NCBI GenBank assembly: GCA_029940345.1
Contig: JAOZRC010000439.1
Coordinates: forward strand, 1-5,160
Length of the DNA: 5,160 nt
DNA from: Desulfobacterales bacterium
GTDB taxonomy: Bacteria; Desulfobacterota; Desulfobacteria; Desulfobacterales; JAUCGF01
Direction: 5' to 3'
In this document: positions 1 to 4,903 of the stretch, piece after piece
Layout of the letters: each line of letters begins with the position of its first letter
Numbering within the stretch: position 1 is the stretch's first letter
Made by a program: the position numbers and the translations under genes
Notes under the pieces: model-generated
Database searches by the model: none
Seen by the model: the letters and a program-made list of their open reading frames with translations, nothing else
Told to the model about the DNA's origin: nothing

Positions 1-10
1 ATATAAATCC

Positions 11-105
11 GGAGTGCGAAAGTTAAGCGAAGCGGTCTTTCGCAAAGTTAGATTGGGAAAGACCGTTCCGCTCCGTTCCTCCGCTCTGCTTAACTTTCGC
101 ACTCC
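11..105. repeat. Foldback palindromic repeat with GGAGTGC ends
   Basis: Perfect 18-bp inverted repeat: GGAGTGCGAAAGTTAAGC at 11-28 pairs with its reverse complement at 88-105. Inside it a second 9-bp pairing (CGGTCTTTC at 33-41 with GAAAGACCG at 57-65) would make a branched cruciform or RNA hairpin. The right inner part (64-86) is built from repeated CCGTTCC/CTCCGTTCC motifs. The outer seven bases GGAGTGC/GCACTCC and the preceding TCC are shared with the palindrome at 274-326, so the two appear to belong to one dispersed family with variable interiors. No coding potential and no terminator-like T-run follows. Probably a REP/MITE-like non-autonomous element; mobility is inferred. Confidence 0.8.
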
Positions 106-151
106 ATAATTACCATTGAATTTGAATAAGATACGTGTAAACTACTTCCGG

Positions 152-370
152 GGTAAAATGAAGGATGCCTATTATACTGAATTTTAATTTTATTGTCAAG
201 TTCAATGTAAATGTATAAGTTTACTTAATGTAAATGCTTTTAAGGAACGGGGACGAAATAACTTCCCCATTCCGGAGTGCAAACCACAGTTTGCGATGCT
301 GTGACGCAAACGGTGGTTTGCACTCCTTTTCTGAAAATGGGTAAATTATTTTGGGCATCCTTCATTTACC
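152..370. mobile_element. Candidate MITE-like element with 17-18 bp terminal inverted repeats
   Basis: GGTAAAATGAAGGATGCC at 152-169 is repeated in inverted orientation as GGCATCCTTCATTTACC at 354-370, differing only by one extra A. The 219-bp span between these ends is non-coding and AT-rich, contains a direct repeat (AATGTAAATG at 204-213 and 227-236) and encloses the palindrome at 274-326. Size, terminal inverted repeats and absence of an ORF fit a miniature inverted-repeat element, with the palindrome either part of it or nested in it. I see no clear target-site duplication, so transposition is an inference. Confidence 0.5.
274..326. repeat. Foldback palindromic repeat, second GGAGTGC-type copy
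   Basis: Two 22-bp arms (274-295 and 305-326) are inverted complements with a single mismatch and a 9-nt loop. The ends GGAGTGC/GCACTCC match those of the foldback at 11-105, and both are preceded by TCC, but the rest of the stem differs (CAAACCAC with GTGGTTTG). A T-run of four follows on the plus strand, too short to argue for a dedicated terminator. Best read as a second member of the same palindromic family. Confidence 0.8.
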
Positions 371-403
371 AGGTAACAAATAGGTAGTCATAAAAAAATG
401 CAA

Positions 404-452
404 ACCACGAATAAACGCTAATGAACTCTAATAAAAATCAATTATTCGTGGT
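404..452. repeat. Inverted repeat ACCACGAATAA / TTATTCGTGGT
   Basis: Perfect 11-bp arms at 404-414 and 442-452 enclose a 27-nt AT-rich spacer that contains degenerate relatives of the arm (ACGCTAATGAAC, CTCTAATAAA). From memory, sequences of the type 'CCACGAATAAACGCTAATGAA' are a widespread intergenic repeat in environmental bacteria. No ORF. The stretch from here to the hairpin at 632 holds nothing else I can support. Confidence 0.65.
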
Positions 453-626
453 TCATTAAGGGCTGCACTTCTTTACAAATTGTAAACTGCTTTTAGACTG
501 ATATGAAGGAAGTCTTATTTTGTCCCTATTCCTAATTTCCTAATCATAAAATGAAAATCCCAAGTTATGGCCTTCTTAAAGAATATAGCGCAATAACTGC
601 GACTCGAATTAGCGCGGCCTGACCAG

Positions 627-657
627 AAAAAGGTTCCCACGCCGGAGCATGGGAACC
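627..657 (-). repeat. GGTTCCCA...TGGGAACC hairpin, terminator-like on the minus strand
   Basis: Perfect 8-bp arms at 632-639 and 650-657 surround a 10-nt loop whose GC...GC can add two more pairs. Read on the minus strand the hairpin is followed by five T (631-627), the form of a rho-independent terminator. No minus-strand gene lies between it and the plus-strand regulator at 865, so it has no obvious transcript to end. The core also resembles a common dispersed repeat (GTTCCCAYGCTCCGGCGTGGGAAC), which I favour. Confidence 0.55.
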
Positions 658-762
658 AGAAGGGGATGTGAACGGTTGCGTCTGGTTGGCAATACTTCAC
701 AGCATTATCTTTTCGTTTTCATCTTGTTAAATAAATTATCCGGATATCTGCACAAATTTTTC

Positions 763-791
763 TTGACCAAAATTAAAATATAATTTATATG
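763..791 (+). promoter_or_regulatory. Putative sigma70 promoter for the TetR gene
   Basis: TTGACC at 763-768 is followed by a 17-nt spacer and TATATG at 786-791. A perfect TATAAT lies at 779-784 but has no good -35 at the right distance, so either hexamer could be used. The surroundings (720-860) are very AT-rich. A 10-bp palindrome TATCCGGATA at 737-746 sits just upstream and could be an operator, perhaps for the regulator itself; that is speculative. The leader to the ATG would be about 70 nt. Confidence 0.45.
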
Positions 792-864
792 AAAAGCAGT
801 TTTAAATTAAATCATATTCATTAAATTTTTAAACATACATTAACACTCAACGCGTAGAAATATT

Positions 865-1515
865 ATGGGAATTAAGGAAAGAAAACAAAGAGAACGCGAA
901 AGACGTCGGCAACAAATTATTGTCGCGGCCAAAAGAGTGTTTACCGAAAAAGGGTTTAACAAGGCCACCATAGAGGACATCGCCCGGAATGCGGAACTCA
1001 GTCCGGGCACCTTGTATTTGTATTTTAAAAATAAGGAAGAGTTATATGCGTCTCTTTCTCTAAGAATCCTTCAGTACCTTGCCATTCGAGTGGAACATGT
1101 GAAAAATGAAACGAATCTGGGGCCCTTGGAAAAAATGGATGCACTGATGACTGCCATGTATGATGTGTATGAATTTGACCCGCTGATCCTGATCAATATG
1201 TTTCATCTTCAATCCAGTGAAACGATAAAAAATTTATCGCCAAAATTGTTAGACGAGTTAAATGACCTCACTCGCAAGTCCATCGGTGTGATTGCGGATC
1301 TTTTTGAAGACGGCATCAATAAAGATTTTTTTTCGGATCAGCATCCCATGGCATTAGCGGATATCTTCTGGTCAATGTTTTCAGGCGTCGTACTCCTGGA
1401 AACAAGCAAACACGCGCTGAATGAAGACAACAATTTTTTAAAAGAGACGCTTGAAACCGCTTTTGAAATATTTAGCAGGGGCATCACGCGCAACCCGAAG
1501 CGAAACGCCGGCTAG
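865..1515 (+). CDS. TetR/AcrR-family transcriptional regulator
   Basis: A 216-residue protein of typical TetR length. It has a highly basic start (residues 4-15, mostly K/R/E/Q), then the characteristic three-helix DNA-binding domain: helix 1 around residues 16-30 (AAKRVFTEKGF) and the helix-turn-helix around 35-55, ending with the family signature LSPGTLYLYFKNKEEL (45-60). The C-terminal two thirds is a helical ligand/dimer domain without close similarity that I recognise; DLFEDGINKDFF near residue 145 is typical of the fold. The ATG is preceded by an in-frame TAG and only a weak ribosome binding site. Family members are cytoplasmic repressors that release DNA on binding a small molecule. 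Its neighbours (smpB, ptsI) are convergent, so the target is not indicated; autoregulation is possible. The family is certain, the ligand unknown. Confidence 0.93.
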   Translation: MGIKERKQRERERRRQQIIVAAKRVFTEKGFNKATIEDIARNAELSPGTLYLYFKNKEELYASLSLRILQYLAIRVEHVKNETNLGPLEKMDALMTAMYDVYEFDPLILINMFHLQSSETIKNLSPKLLDELNDLTRKSIGVIADLFEDGINKDFFSDQHPMALADIFWSMFSGVVLLETSKHALNEDNNFLKETLETAFEIFSRGITRNPKRNAG

Positions 1516-1973
1516 CGATATTCTTTACGCGCCCTGTCCATCTCTCTTTTTTCATCCCGCTGACGGATTGTGTGGCGCTTATCATATTTGCGCTTACCCC
1601 GGGCAAGTGCGATGGTCATTTTGACTTTGCCGTTCACAAAATAAAGCCTCAAAGGGATCAGGGAGAACCCCTTTTCATTGACTTTGCCATATAGTTTTTT
1701 TATTTCCGATTTGTGCAACAGCAGTTTACGGGTTCTTAAGGGTTCATGGTTGTTATAATAGGCGAACGGATAAGGGCCGATGTGCATTTGATAAACAAAT
1801 ACTTCCCCGTTGACAATCCGGGCATACGAATCTTTCAGATTGGCGCGTCCGCCGCGTAATGATTTAACTTCGGTGCCCAGGAGAACCATTCCCGCTTCGT
1901 AGGTGTCTTCAATGAAATAATTGTGCCGGGCTTTACGGTTTTCAGCGATATTTCTTTTATGCGGTTTTCCCAT
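1512..1973 (-). CDS. smpB: SsrA(tmRNA)-binding protein SmpB
   Basis: SmpB binds tmRNA and delivers it to ribosomes stalled on broken mRNAs, for trans-translation and tagging of the nascent protein. The 153-residue product is full length (about 150-160 in the family). It shows the typical N-terminus IAENRKARHNYFIEDTYEAG (9-28), GTEVKSLRGGRANLKDSYA in the OB-fold core, and the basic tail with the DKR motif (KYDKRHTIRQRD) that reads the decoding centre. I chose the ATG at 1973 rather than upstream ATGs at 2000 and 1994, because AGGAG (1985-1981) lies 7 nt before it and the protein then begins MGK as in homologues. It overlaps the 3' end of ptsI by 17 nt, so translation is probably coupled. Its TAG shares a CTAG with the convergent tetR stop. 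Confidence 0.96.
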   Translation of the reverse strand: MGKPHKRNIAENRKARHNYFIEDTYEAGMVLLGTEVKSLRGGRANLKDSYARIVNGEVFVYQMHIGPYPFAYYNNHEPLRTRKLLLHKSEIKKLYGKVNEKGFSLIPLRLYFVNGKVKMTIALARGKRKYDKRHTIRQRDEKREMDRARKEYR

Positions 1974-3756
1974 TAAAAGGCTCCTCACTAGCATCCGCAT
2001 CCTGGTAATGCCTTCCGCCGAATTTTTCCTTTAGGCGTCCGAATATTTCAGTGGCATTGGTCAATTGAAGGATATCATGGGTGAATTGTTGGCACTCTTT
2101 AAAACTGAGTGATCGAACAGTTTGTTTTACAATCGGTATCGCAAACGGGCTCATACTTAATTCTTTGATTCCCAATCCGACCAGCAGGGGCGTATAAAGC
2201 GGATCACCGGCCATCTCACCGCATATAAAGACACCGATATTATGGTCACTGGCCATGTCAGTCGTGCGTTTAAGCATTCGAATGATCGCCGGATGCAACG
2301 GGTTAAAAAGATGCGCTACCTGGCGGTTGCCCCGGTCAATGGCGAGGGTGTATTGTATCAGATCATTCGTGCCCAAGCTAAAAAAATCAACTTTGGGAGC
2401 CATGACATCCGCCATCATAACAGCGGCCGGCACTTCGATCATGATGCCGACTTCGATGTCGCGCTTATGGGGAAGGTTCTCGGCCGCCAGTGATGCGGCC
2501 GCTTCATCCAAAAGGCGTTGGGTTTCCTTTATTTCGAGGCAACTGGAGATCATCGGGAAAAGGATTCGTACATTACCGTATACGGCGGCGCGGAGTATGG
2601 CGCGAAGCTGGACTATGAAAATATCCGGATGTTTCAAGCAATAGCGAATGGCGCGTAGTCCTAACGCCGGGTTGTCTTCGTGGTAATTATCAATGCTGTA
2701 ACGCAGGACTTTATCGCCATTGATATCCAGGGTGCGGAATGTCACCGGTAGGGGATGCATCACTTCCACCACATCTTTATAACTTTCAAACAGGAGGTCT
2801 TCACTGGGGAAGGCATGGCGGCTCAAATATTGAAACTCGGTGCGATACAACCCGATGCCATCGCCGCCGTAATCGCGCACCGCCACGACCTCCTCCGGCA
2901 GTTCGATATTACCCATCACCTTCATTTTAAAACCGTCTGACGTTTCCGCCGTAATATTACAATCCCGGGCGATGATCGCTTTATGCTGTTCATAACGTTC
3001 CTGGCGTTCCTCGTAAAACAGGATCGTTTTTTCGGAAGGGTGAACGATAACGATGCCCTGGGTGCCATCCGCAATGATGATGTCATCCGTGTTTATTTTT
3101 CGGGAGGCCGTTTCAAGGCCCATCACGGCGGGGATTCCCAGCGTTCGGGCGATGATGCTGGTATGAGATGCTTTGCTGCCGCCATCGGTGATAAAACCCA
3201 TAATTCTTTCAAGATTGATCTGGCTGGTGTCCGCGGGTGATAAATCATGCGCCACCAAGATGACGCGCCGGTCAATATCCGCAATGTTTTCCTGTTTGGC
3301 GCCAACCAGGTTTCGCAATATAAGCTCTGATATGTGTTCAATATCGGCATCGCGTTCGCGCAAATAGGAATCATCCATATTTTGAAACATCAGTTTGATA
3401 TTAGCGATAACCTTTTTTAAAGCCCACTCCGCATTCACCCGTTCTTTTTCAATATGGGCAAGTATTCTGCCATAGAGCATTTTATCTTTAAGTAAGGCGA
3501 TGTGCGTTTCATAGATATTGACGTGCTGACGCAGATCTTCCGGGGATGCTTCGATCATGGCGTGCAATTCGTCATCCGCGTTGCTGACCGCAGTCTTAAA
3601 CCGATTCATCTCGTTGGCCAGGGCGTGTTCCGGAATCACATAGCGTTTGATAACATCAACCCCTTTTTTATCCACCAGATAGGCCTGGCCGATGCAGATG
3701 CCATCTGAAGCGCCGATGCCGAATAGCTTCAGTTCCTGGGTGGCGGATACGCGCAT
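1957..3756 (-). CDS. ptsI: Phosphoenolpyruvate-protein phosphotransferase (PTS Enzyme I)
   Basis: Cytoplasmic Enzyme I takes phosphate from PEP onto a histidine and passes it to HPr, encoded directly upstream. The 599-residue product is complete and slightly longer than the usual ~575. The N-terminal HPr-binding/phosphohistidine half holds the active site GGSKASHTSIIAR with H198. The C-terminal PEP-binding barrel has RTEF (R305), DINGDK (344-349; usually DIGGDK), EDNPALGLRAIR, GIMIEVPAA, FFSLGTNDLIQYTLAIDRGN (458-477) and CGEMAGDP with the catalytic C512. All catalytic residues I know of are present, so it should be active. The ATG at 3756 overlaps the ptsH stop as TGATG. A TTG one codon upstream is less likely. 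The polar C-terminal tail (about 580-599) overlaps smpB. No EII components are in the window, so its final acceptor is unknown. Confidence 0.96.
   Translation of the reverse strand: MRVSATQELKLFGIGASDGICIGQAYLVDKKGVDVIKRYVIPEHALANEMNRFKTAVSNADDELHAMIEASPEDLRQHVNIYETHIALLKDKMLYGRILAHIEKERVNAEWALKKVIANIKLMFQNMDDSYLRERDADIEHISELILRNLVGAKQENIADIDRRVILVAHDLSPADTSQINLERIMGFITDGGSKASHTSIIARTLGIPAVMGLETASRKINTDDIIIADGTQGIVIVHPSEKTILFYEERQERYEQHKAIIARDCNITAETSDGFKMKVMGNIELPEEVVAVRDYGGDGIGLYRTEFQYLSRHAFPSEDLLFESYKDVVEVMHPLPVTFRTLDINGDKVLRYSIDNYHEDNPALGLRAIRYCLKHPDIFIVQLRAILRAAVYGNVRILFPMISSCLEIKETQRLLDEAAASLAAENLPHKRDIEVGIMIEVPAAVMMADVMAPKVDFFSLGTNDLIQYTLAIDRGNRQVAHLFNPLHPAIIRMLKRTTDMASDHNIGVFICGEMAGDPLYTPLLVGLGIKELSMSPFAIPIVKQTVRSLSFKECQQFTHDILQLTNATEIFGRLKEKFGGRHYQDADASEEPFNGKTA
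1981..1986 (-). promoter_or_regulatory. smpB ribosome binding site inside ptsI
   Basis: On the minus strand this reads GAGGAG, a strong Shine-Dalgarno sequence, 7 nt before the ATG at 1973. It lies within the last codons of ptsI and decides the smpB start. Confidence 0.8.
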
Positions 3757-4043
3757 CAATTTTTTTCCCCAAACCCGTTTTCAACCAGGGTGACCAGTGC
3801 ATCAAGGATGTTCAGGTCTGACGGTTTTTCAATTTCAAATGTCAAGATAGCGCCTTGCGGACCGTTAAGGGTGAGAATATCAAAGATACTCGAAGCATCG
3901 GCTTTGAGATCATTCTTGATTATATGCACAGTGAACCGGGCTTTCTGAGCGATGCCGGCGATTTGAGCGGCTGCATGGGCGTGCAAGCCCAAGGTGTTAA
4001 CGATACAAACTTGTTTTGATAATTTATTTACATGTTTTAGCAT
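3756..4043 (-). CDS. ptsH: Phosphocarrier protein HPr, with atypical active-site flank
   Basis: A 95-residue HPr-fold protein, the phosphocarrier between Enzyme I and EII proteins. The active site reads NTLGLHAHAAAQIA: H21 corresponds to the phosphorylated His15, but the normally invariant Arg (HAR) is His23 and the following Pro is Ala24. DASSIFDILTL contains S51 at the place of regulatory Ser46, although I see no HPr kinase here. The end (LNILDALVTLVENGFGE) is the usual last helix. The N-terminus carries about six extra residues. ATG 4043 is the only start available, since an in-frame stop lies at 4085-4083, but it has no convincing ribosome binding site. It is the first gene of the ptsH-ptsI-smpB operon, with a 1-nt TGATG overlap into ptsI. 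The HAR change may alter transfer to EII partners or reflect a regulatory-type PTS; this is inference. Confidence 0.9.
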   Translation of the reverse strand: MLKHVNKLSKQVCIVNTLGLHAHAAAQIAGIAQKARFTVHIIKNDLKADASSIFDILTLNGPQGAILTFEIEKPSDLNILDALVTLVENGFGEKN

Positions 4044-4123
4044 GAAAAGGTTAAGAGATTTTTTTGGGTTGGGTTTTATTCCTTACCTTTCGCTTATTTT
4101 TTCTTGTGTATTTCAATTAACTA

Positions 4124-4141
4124 ACCACAATATATTGTGGT
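4124..4141. promoter_or_regulatory. NrdR-box-like operator palindrome 1
   Basis: ACCACAATATATTGTGGT is a perfect 18-bp palindrome located 81 bp before the ptsH start. Its core ACAATATATTGT fits the NrdR-box consensus as I remember it (acaCwAtATaTwGtgt). A second copy lies at 4230-4246. NrdR is the ATP/dATP-sensing repressor of ribonucleotide reductase genes, yet no nrd gene is in the window. TATATT in its centre could double as a -10 hexamer for leftward transcription of ptsH. The assignment to NrdR is inference; the palindrome itself is certain. Confidence 0.55.
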
Positions 4142-4229
4142 AATTAGCCGAAAAGTTGCTATTCTGACAGGGTTTTATTGATATCAACTTAGTTACAAAA
4201 GTTTGCCTTGTGTTTGTTGTTTAGCATAC

Positions 4230-4246
4230 ATACAATATATTGTGGT
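4230..4246. promoter_or_regulatory. NrdR-box-like operator palindrome 2
   Basis: ACAATATATTGT (4232-4243) is a perfect 12-bp palindrome followed by GGT. The 15-bp ACAATATATTGTGGT is identical to the other copy at 4124-4141. Centres are at 4237.5 and 4132.5, exactly 105 bp, or ten turns of B-DNA at 10.5 bp per turn, so both would lie on the same face of the helix. TATATT (4236-4241), with TTGTTG (4214-4219) 16 nt before it, could be a rightward promoter overlapped by the box. Confidence 0.5.
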
Positions 4247-4269
4247 TTAATTAAAAAAACAATTTTAAA

Positions 4270-4416
4270 ATGGGCGAAAGGCAAGTTATTCGGATAGTCT
4301 GTTGTGGCAAATGTATCCGCACATATTGCGAACGTTTTCTATCTGGCACAGGTAGCCAAAACAGGAGGTATCGCGAAGACCTTATCCGAGATATTAATTT
4401 TAGAAATATACTATAA
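4270..4416 (+). CDS. Doubtful small Cys-rich ORF (48 residues)
   Basis: An open frame that starts with ATG 24 nt after the second operator-like palindrome and encodes 48 residues with a CC-x2-C-x4-C cluster (C11, C12, C15, C20) followed by an Arg-rich half. The cysteine spacing could bind a metal. I do not recognise the family. There is no Shine-Dalgarno sequence before the ATG, and a minus-strand frame (4460-4251) is also open over the same bases, so this may be chance. Its local base composition is less AT-rich than the flanks, which is the only other point in favour. Confidence 0.22.
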   Translation: MGERQVIRIVCCGKCIRTYCERFLSGTGSQNRRYREDLIRDINFRNIL

Positions 4417-4443
4417 TTGGCATTTCCTGTCAATCTTAATTTG

Positions 4444-4472
4444 TTGACAACGGATATCACACTTAGTATGAA
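4444..4472 (+). promoter_or_regulatory. Sigma70-type promoter for the selenoprotein gene
   Basis: A consensus TTGACA at 4444-4449 is followed by a 17-nt spacer and TATGAA at 4467-4472. Transcription would start near 4479 and run rightward through the structured leader into the gene at 4655. This is the best promoter match in the window. Confidence 0.65.
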
Positions 4473-4487
4473 TTTTATAATTAATTT

Positions 4488-4597
4488 GGGGGAGCGCCTA
4501 TTTAAATCAGCAATCGTGGATATACTAAAGCGTATATCTCCGGCCGATAACGCAGTGACATTGATTATCTGAATGTCTATAACGGCTAATCTCCCTC
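4488..4597 (+). ncRNA. Candidate structured leader RNA (three-way junction)
   Basis: In the 175-nt leader between the promoter and the ATG, GGGGGAG (4488-4494) can pair with CTCCCTC (4591-4597, one G-U), closing a junction with two further stems. One is GATATAC/GTATATC (4519-4525 with 4532-4538). The other is GCCG/CGGC (4543-4546 with 4583-4586), continued by GACATT/AATGTC (4557-4562 with 4572-4577). The 3' strand of the closing helix, CTCCCTCC, could instead pair with the GGAG of the ribosome binding site at 4643-4646, which would suit a translational switch. I do not recognise a known riboswitch class. The stems are seen in the sequence; function is inference. Confidence 0.35.
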
Positions 4598-4640
4598 CGG
4601 CCTTGACAAATTGACCATCTGGAAATCTGTTAATAATAAT

Positions 4641-4646
4641 AAGGAG
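4641..4646 (+). promoter_or_regulatory. Ribosome binding site of the selenoprotein gene
   Basis: AAGGAG, 8 nt before the ATG at 4655, is the strongest plus-strand Shine-Dalgarno in this region. It supports this start even though the frame meets a UGA after 12 codons. Confidence 0.8.
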
Positions 4647-4654
4647 TCTTTAAA

Positions 4655-4882
4655 ATGGAAAATACGGTTACTATTTTTGGCAAAAACACCTGACCCCACA
4701 CGACCGCGGCTCGTGAAGCTTACGCCAAAAAGCAAAAGGATGTGGAATATGTCAACGTTCTGGACGAACCTAAACAGATGGACGTCATGCTGAAGTATTC
4801 CAAAGGATCGCGTAAAGTGCCGGTTATTGTTGAACAGGAAACGGTCACCATCGGTTTTAAAGGCAAATCGTGAGGTGTTTAA
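4655..4882 (+). CDS. Glutaredoxin-like selenoprotein with two selenocysteines (UXX-star type)
   Basis: The frame from ATG 4655 reads through UGA at 4691-4693 (codon 13) and UGA at 4871-4873 (codon 73), and ends at TAA 4880-4882, giving 75 residues. The thioredoxin/glutaredoxin fold is complete: strand VTIFGKNT, then U13-P-H-T where glutaredoxins have CPYC, helix TAAREAYAKKQ, strand VEYVNV, a helix around KQMDVMLKYSKG, KVPVI (54-58) with the cis-Pro, and IGF near the end. It finishes with Ser-U73-Gly-Val-stop, matching what I recall of 'UXX-star' selenoproteins in deltaproteobacteria. Each UGA is followed by a SECIS-like hairpin. The protein is probably a cytoplasmic thiol/selenol redox protein, in which U13 and U73 might form an internal selenium bridge; partners are unknown. 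Ordinary gene calling splits or misses this gene. selA/B/C/D must be elsewhere in the genome. A pseudogene is unlikely because the frame is otherwise intact. Confidence 0.88.
4691..4725 (+). promoter_or_regulatory. SECIS-like hairpin for Sec13
   Basis: After the UGA, GCG (4706-4708) pairs with CGC (4723-4725) and GCT (4709-4711) with AGC (4717-4719). A 3-nt bulge (4720-4722) separates the two stems, and the 5-nt loop is CGTGA. The loop begins 18 nt after the UGA and has a G in its first two bases, as the bacterial SECIS rules I remember require. A competing hairpin CACGA/TCGTG (4699-4703 with 4711-4715) has its loop only 10 nt from the UGA. The pairing choice is uncertain. Confidence 0.5.
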
Positions 4883-4903
4883 TCGAACCGGACGGGAGCC
4901 GGT
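4871..4903 (+). promoter_or_regulatory. SECIS-like hairpin for Sec73, lying past the stop codon
   Basis: ACCGG (4887-4891) pairs with CCGGT (4899-4903). A bulged A4892 and a C4893-G4898 pair then close a GGGA tetraloop (4894-4897). The loop starts 20 nt after the UGA and begins with GG. The hairpin is outside the coding region, after the TAA at 4880-4882, so its pairing cannot be explained by protein constraint. The run that follows is A, not T, so it is not a terminator on the plus strand. Confidence 0.7.

Noticed and set aside
515..700. Minus-strand frame of 61 codons.
   Set aside because: It runs through the GGTTCCCA hairpin, has no recognisable motif and no ribosome binding site that I can see, and its sequence looks like intergenic repeat.
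1..864. CRISPR array suggested by repeated motifs.
   Set aside because: The repeats are palindromic and differ from one another; there is no regular repeat-spacer pattern.
1974..2000. Longer smpB starting at ATG 2000 or 1994.
   Set aside because: The extra nine residues are absent in the family, and a strong Shine-Dalgarno lies within this stretch, exactly placed for ATG 1973.
2242..3708. Several plus-strand frames of 63-129 codons and a minus-strand frame at 3123-3374 inside ptsI.
   Set aside because: They are shadows of the well-conserved ptsI frame.
4251..4460. Minus-strand 69-codon frame upstream of ptsH.
   Set aside because: No motif, no ribosome binding site, low-complexity ends, and it crosses the TTGACA promoter element.
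4603..4636. Second TTGACA (4603-4608) followed by TTAATA/TAATAA near 4630, as a promoter close to the selenoprotein ATG.
   Set aside because: The spacing is 21-22 nt, too long for sigma70, and the -10 would fall against the ribosome binding site.
4611..4793. Plus-strand 60-codon frame overlapping the selenoprotein gene in another frame.
   Set aside because: Its start has no Shine-Dalgarno, and the frame is a by-product of the glutaredoxin-like frame.
4887..4903. Hairpin as a rho-independent terminator of the selenoprotein gene.
   Set aside because: It is followed by A residues rather than T on the plus strand; its distance from the UGA and its loop fit a SECIS better.
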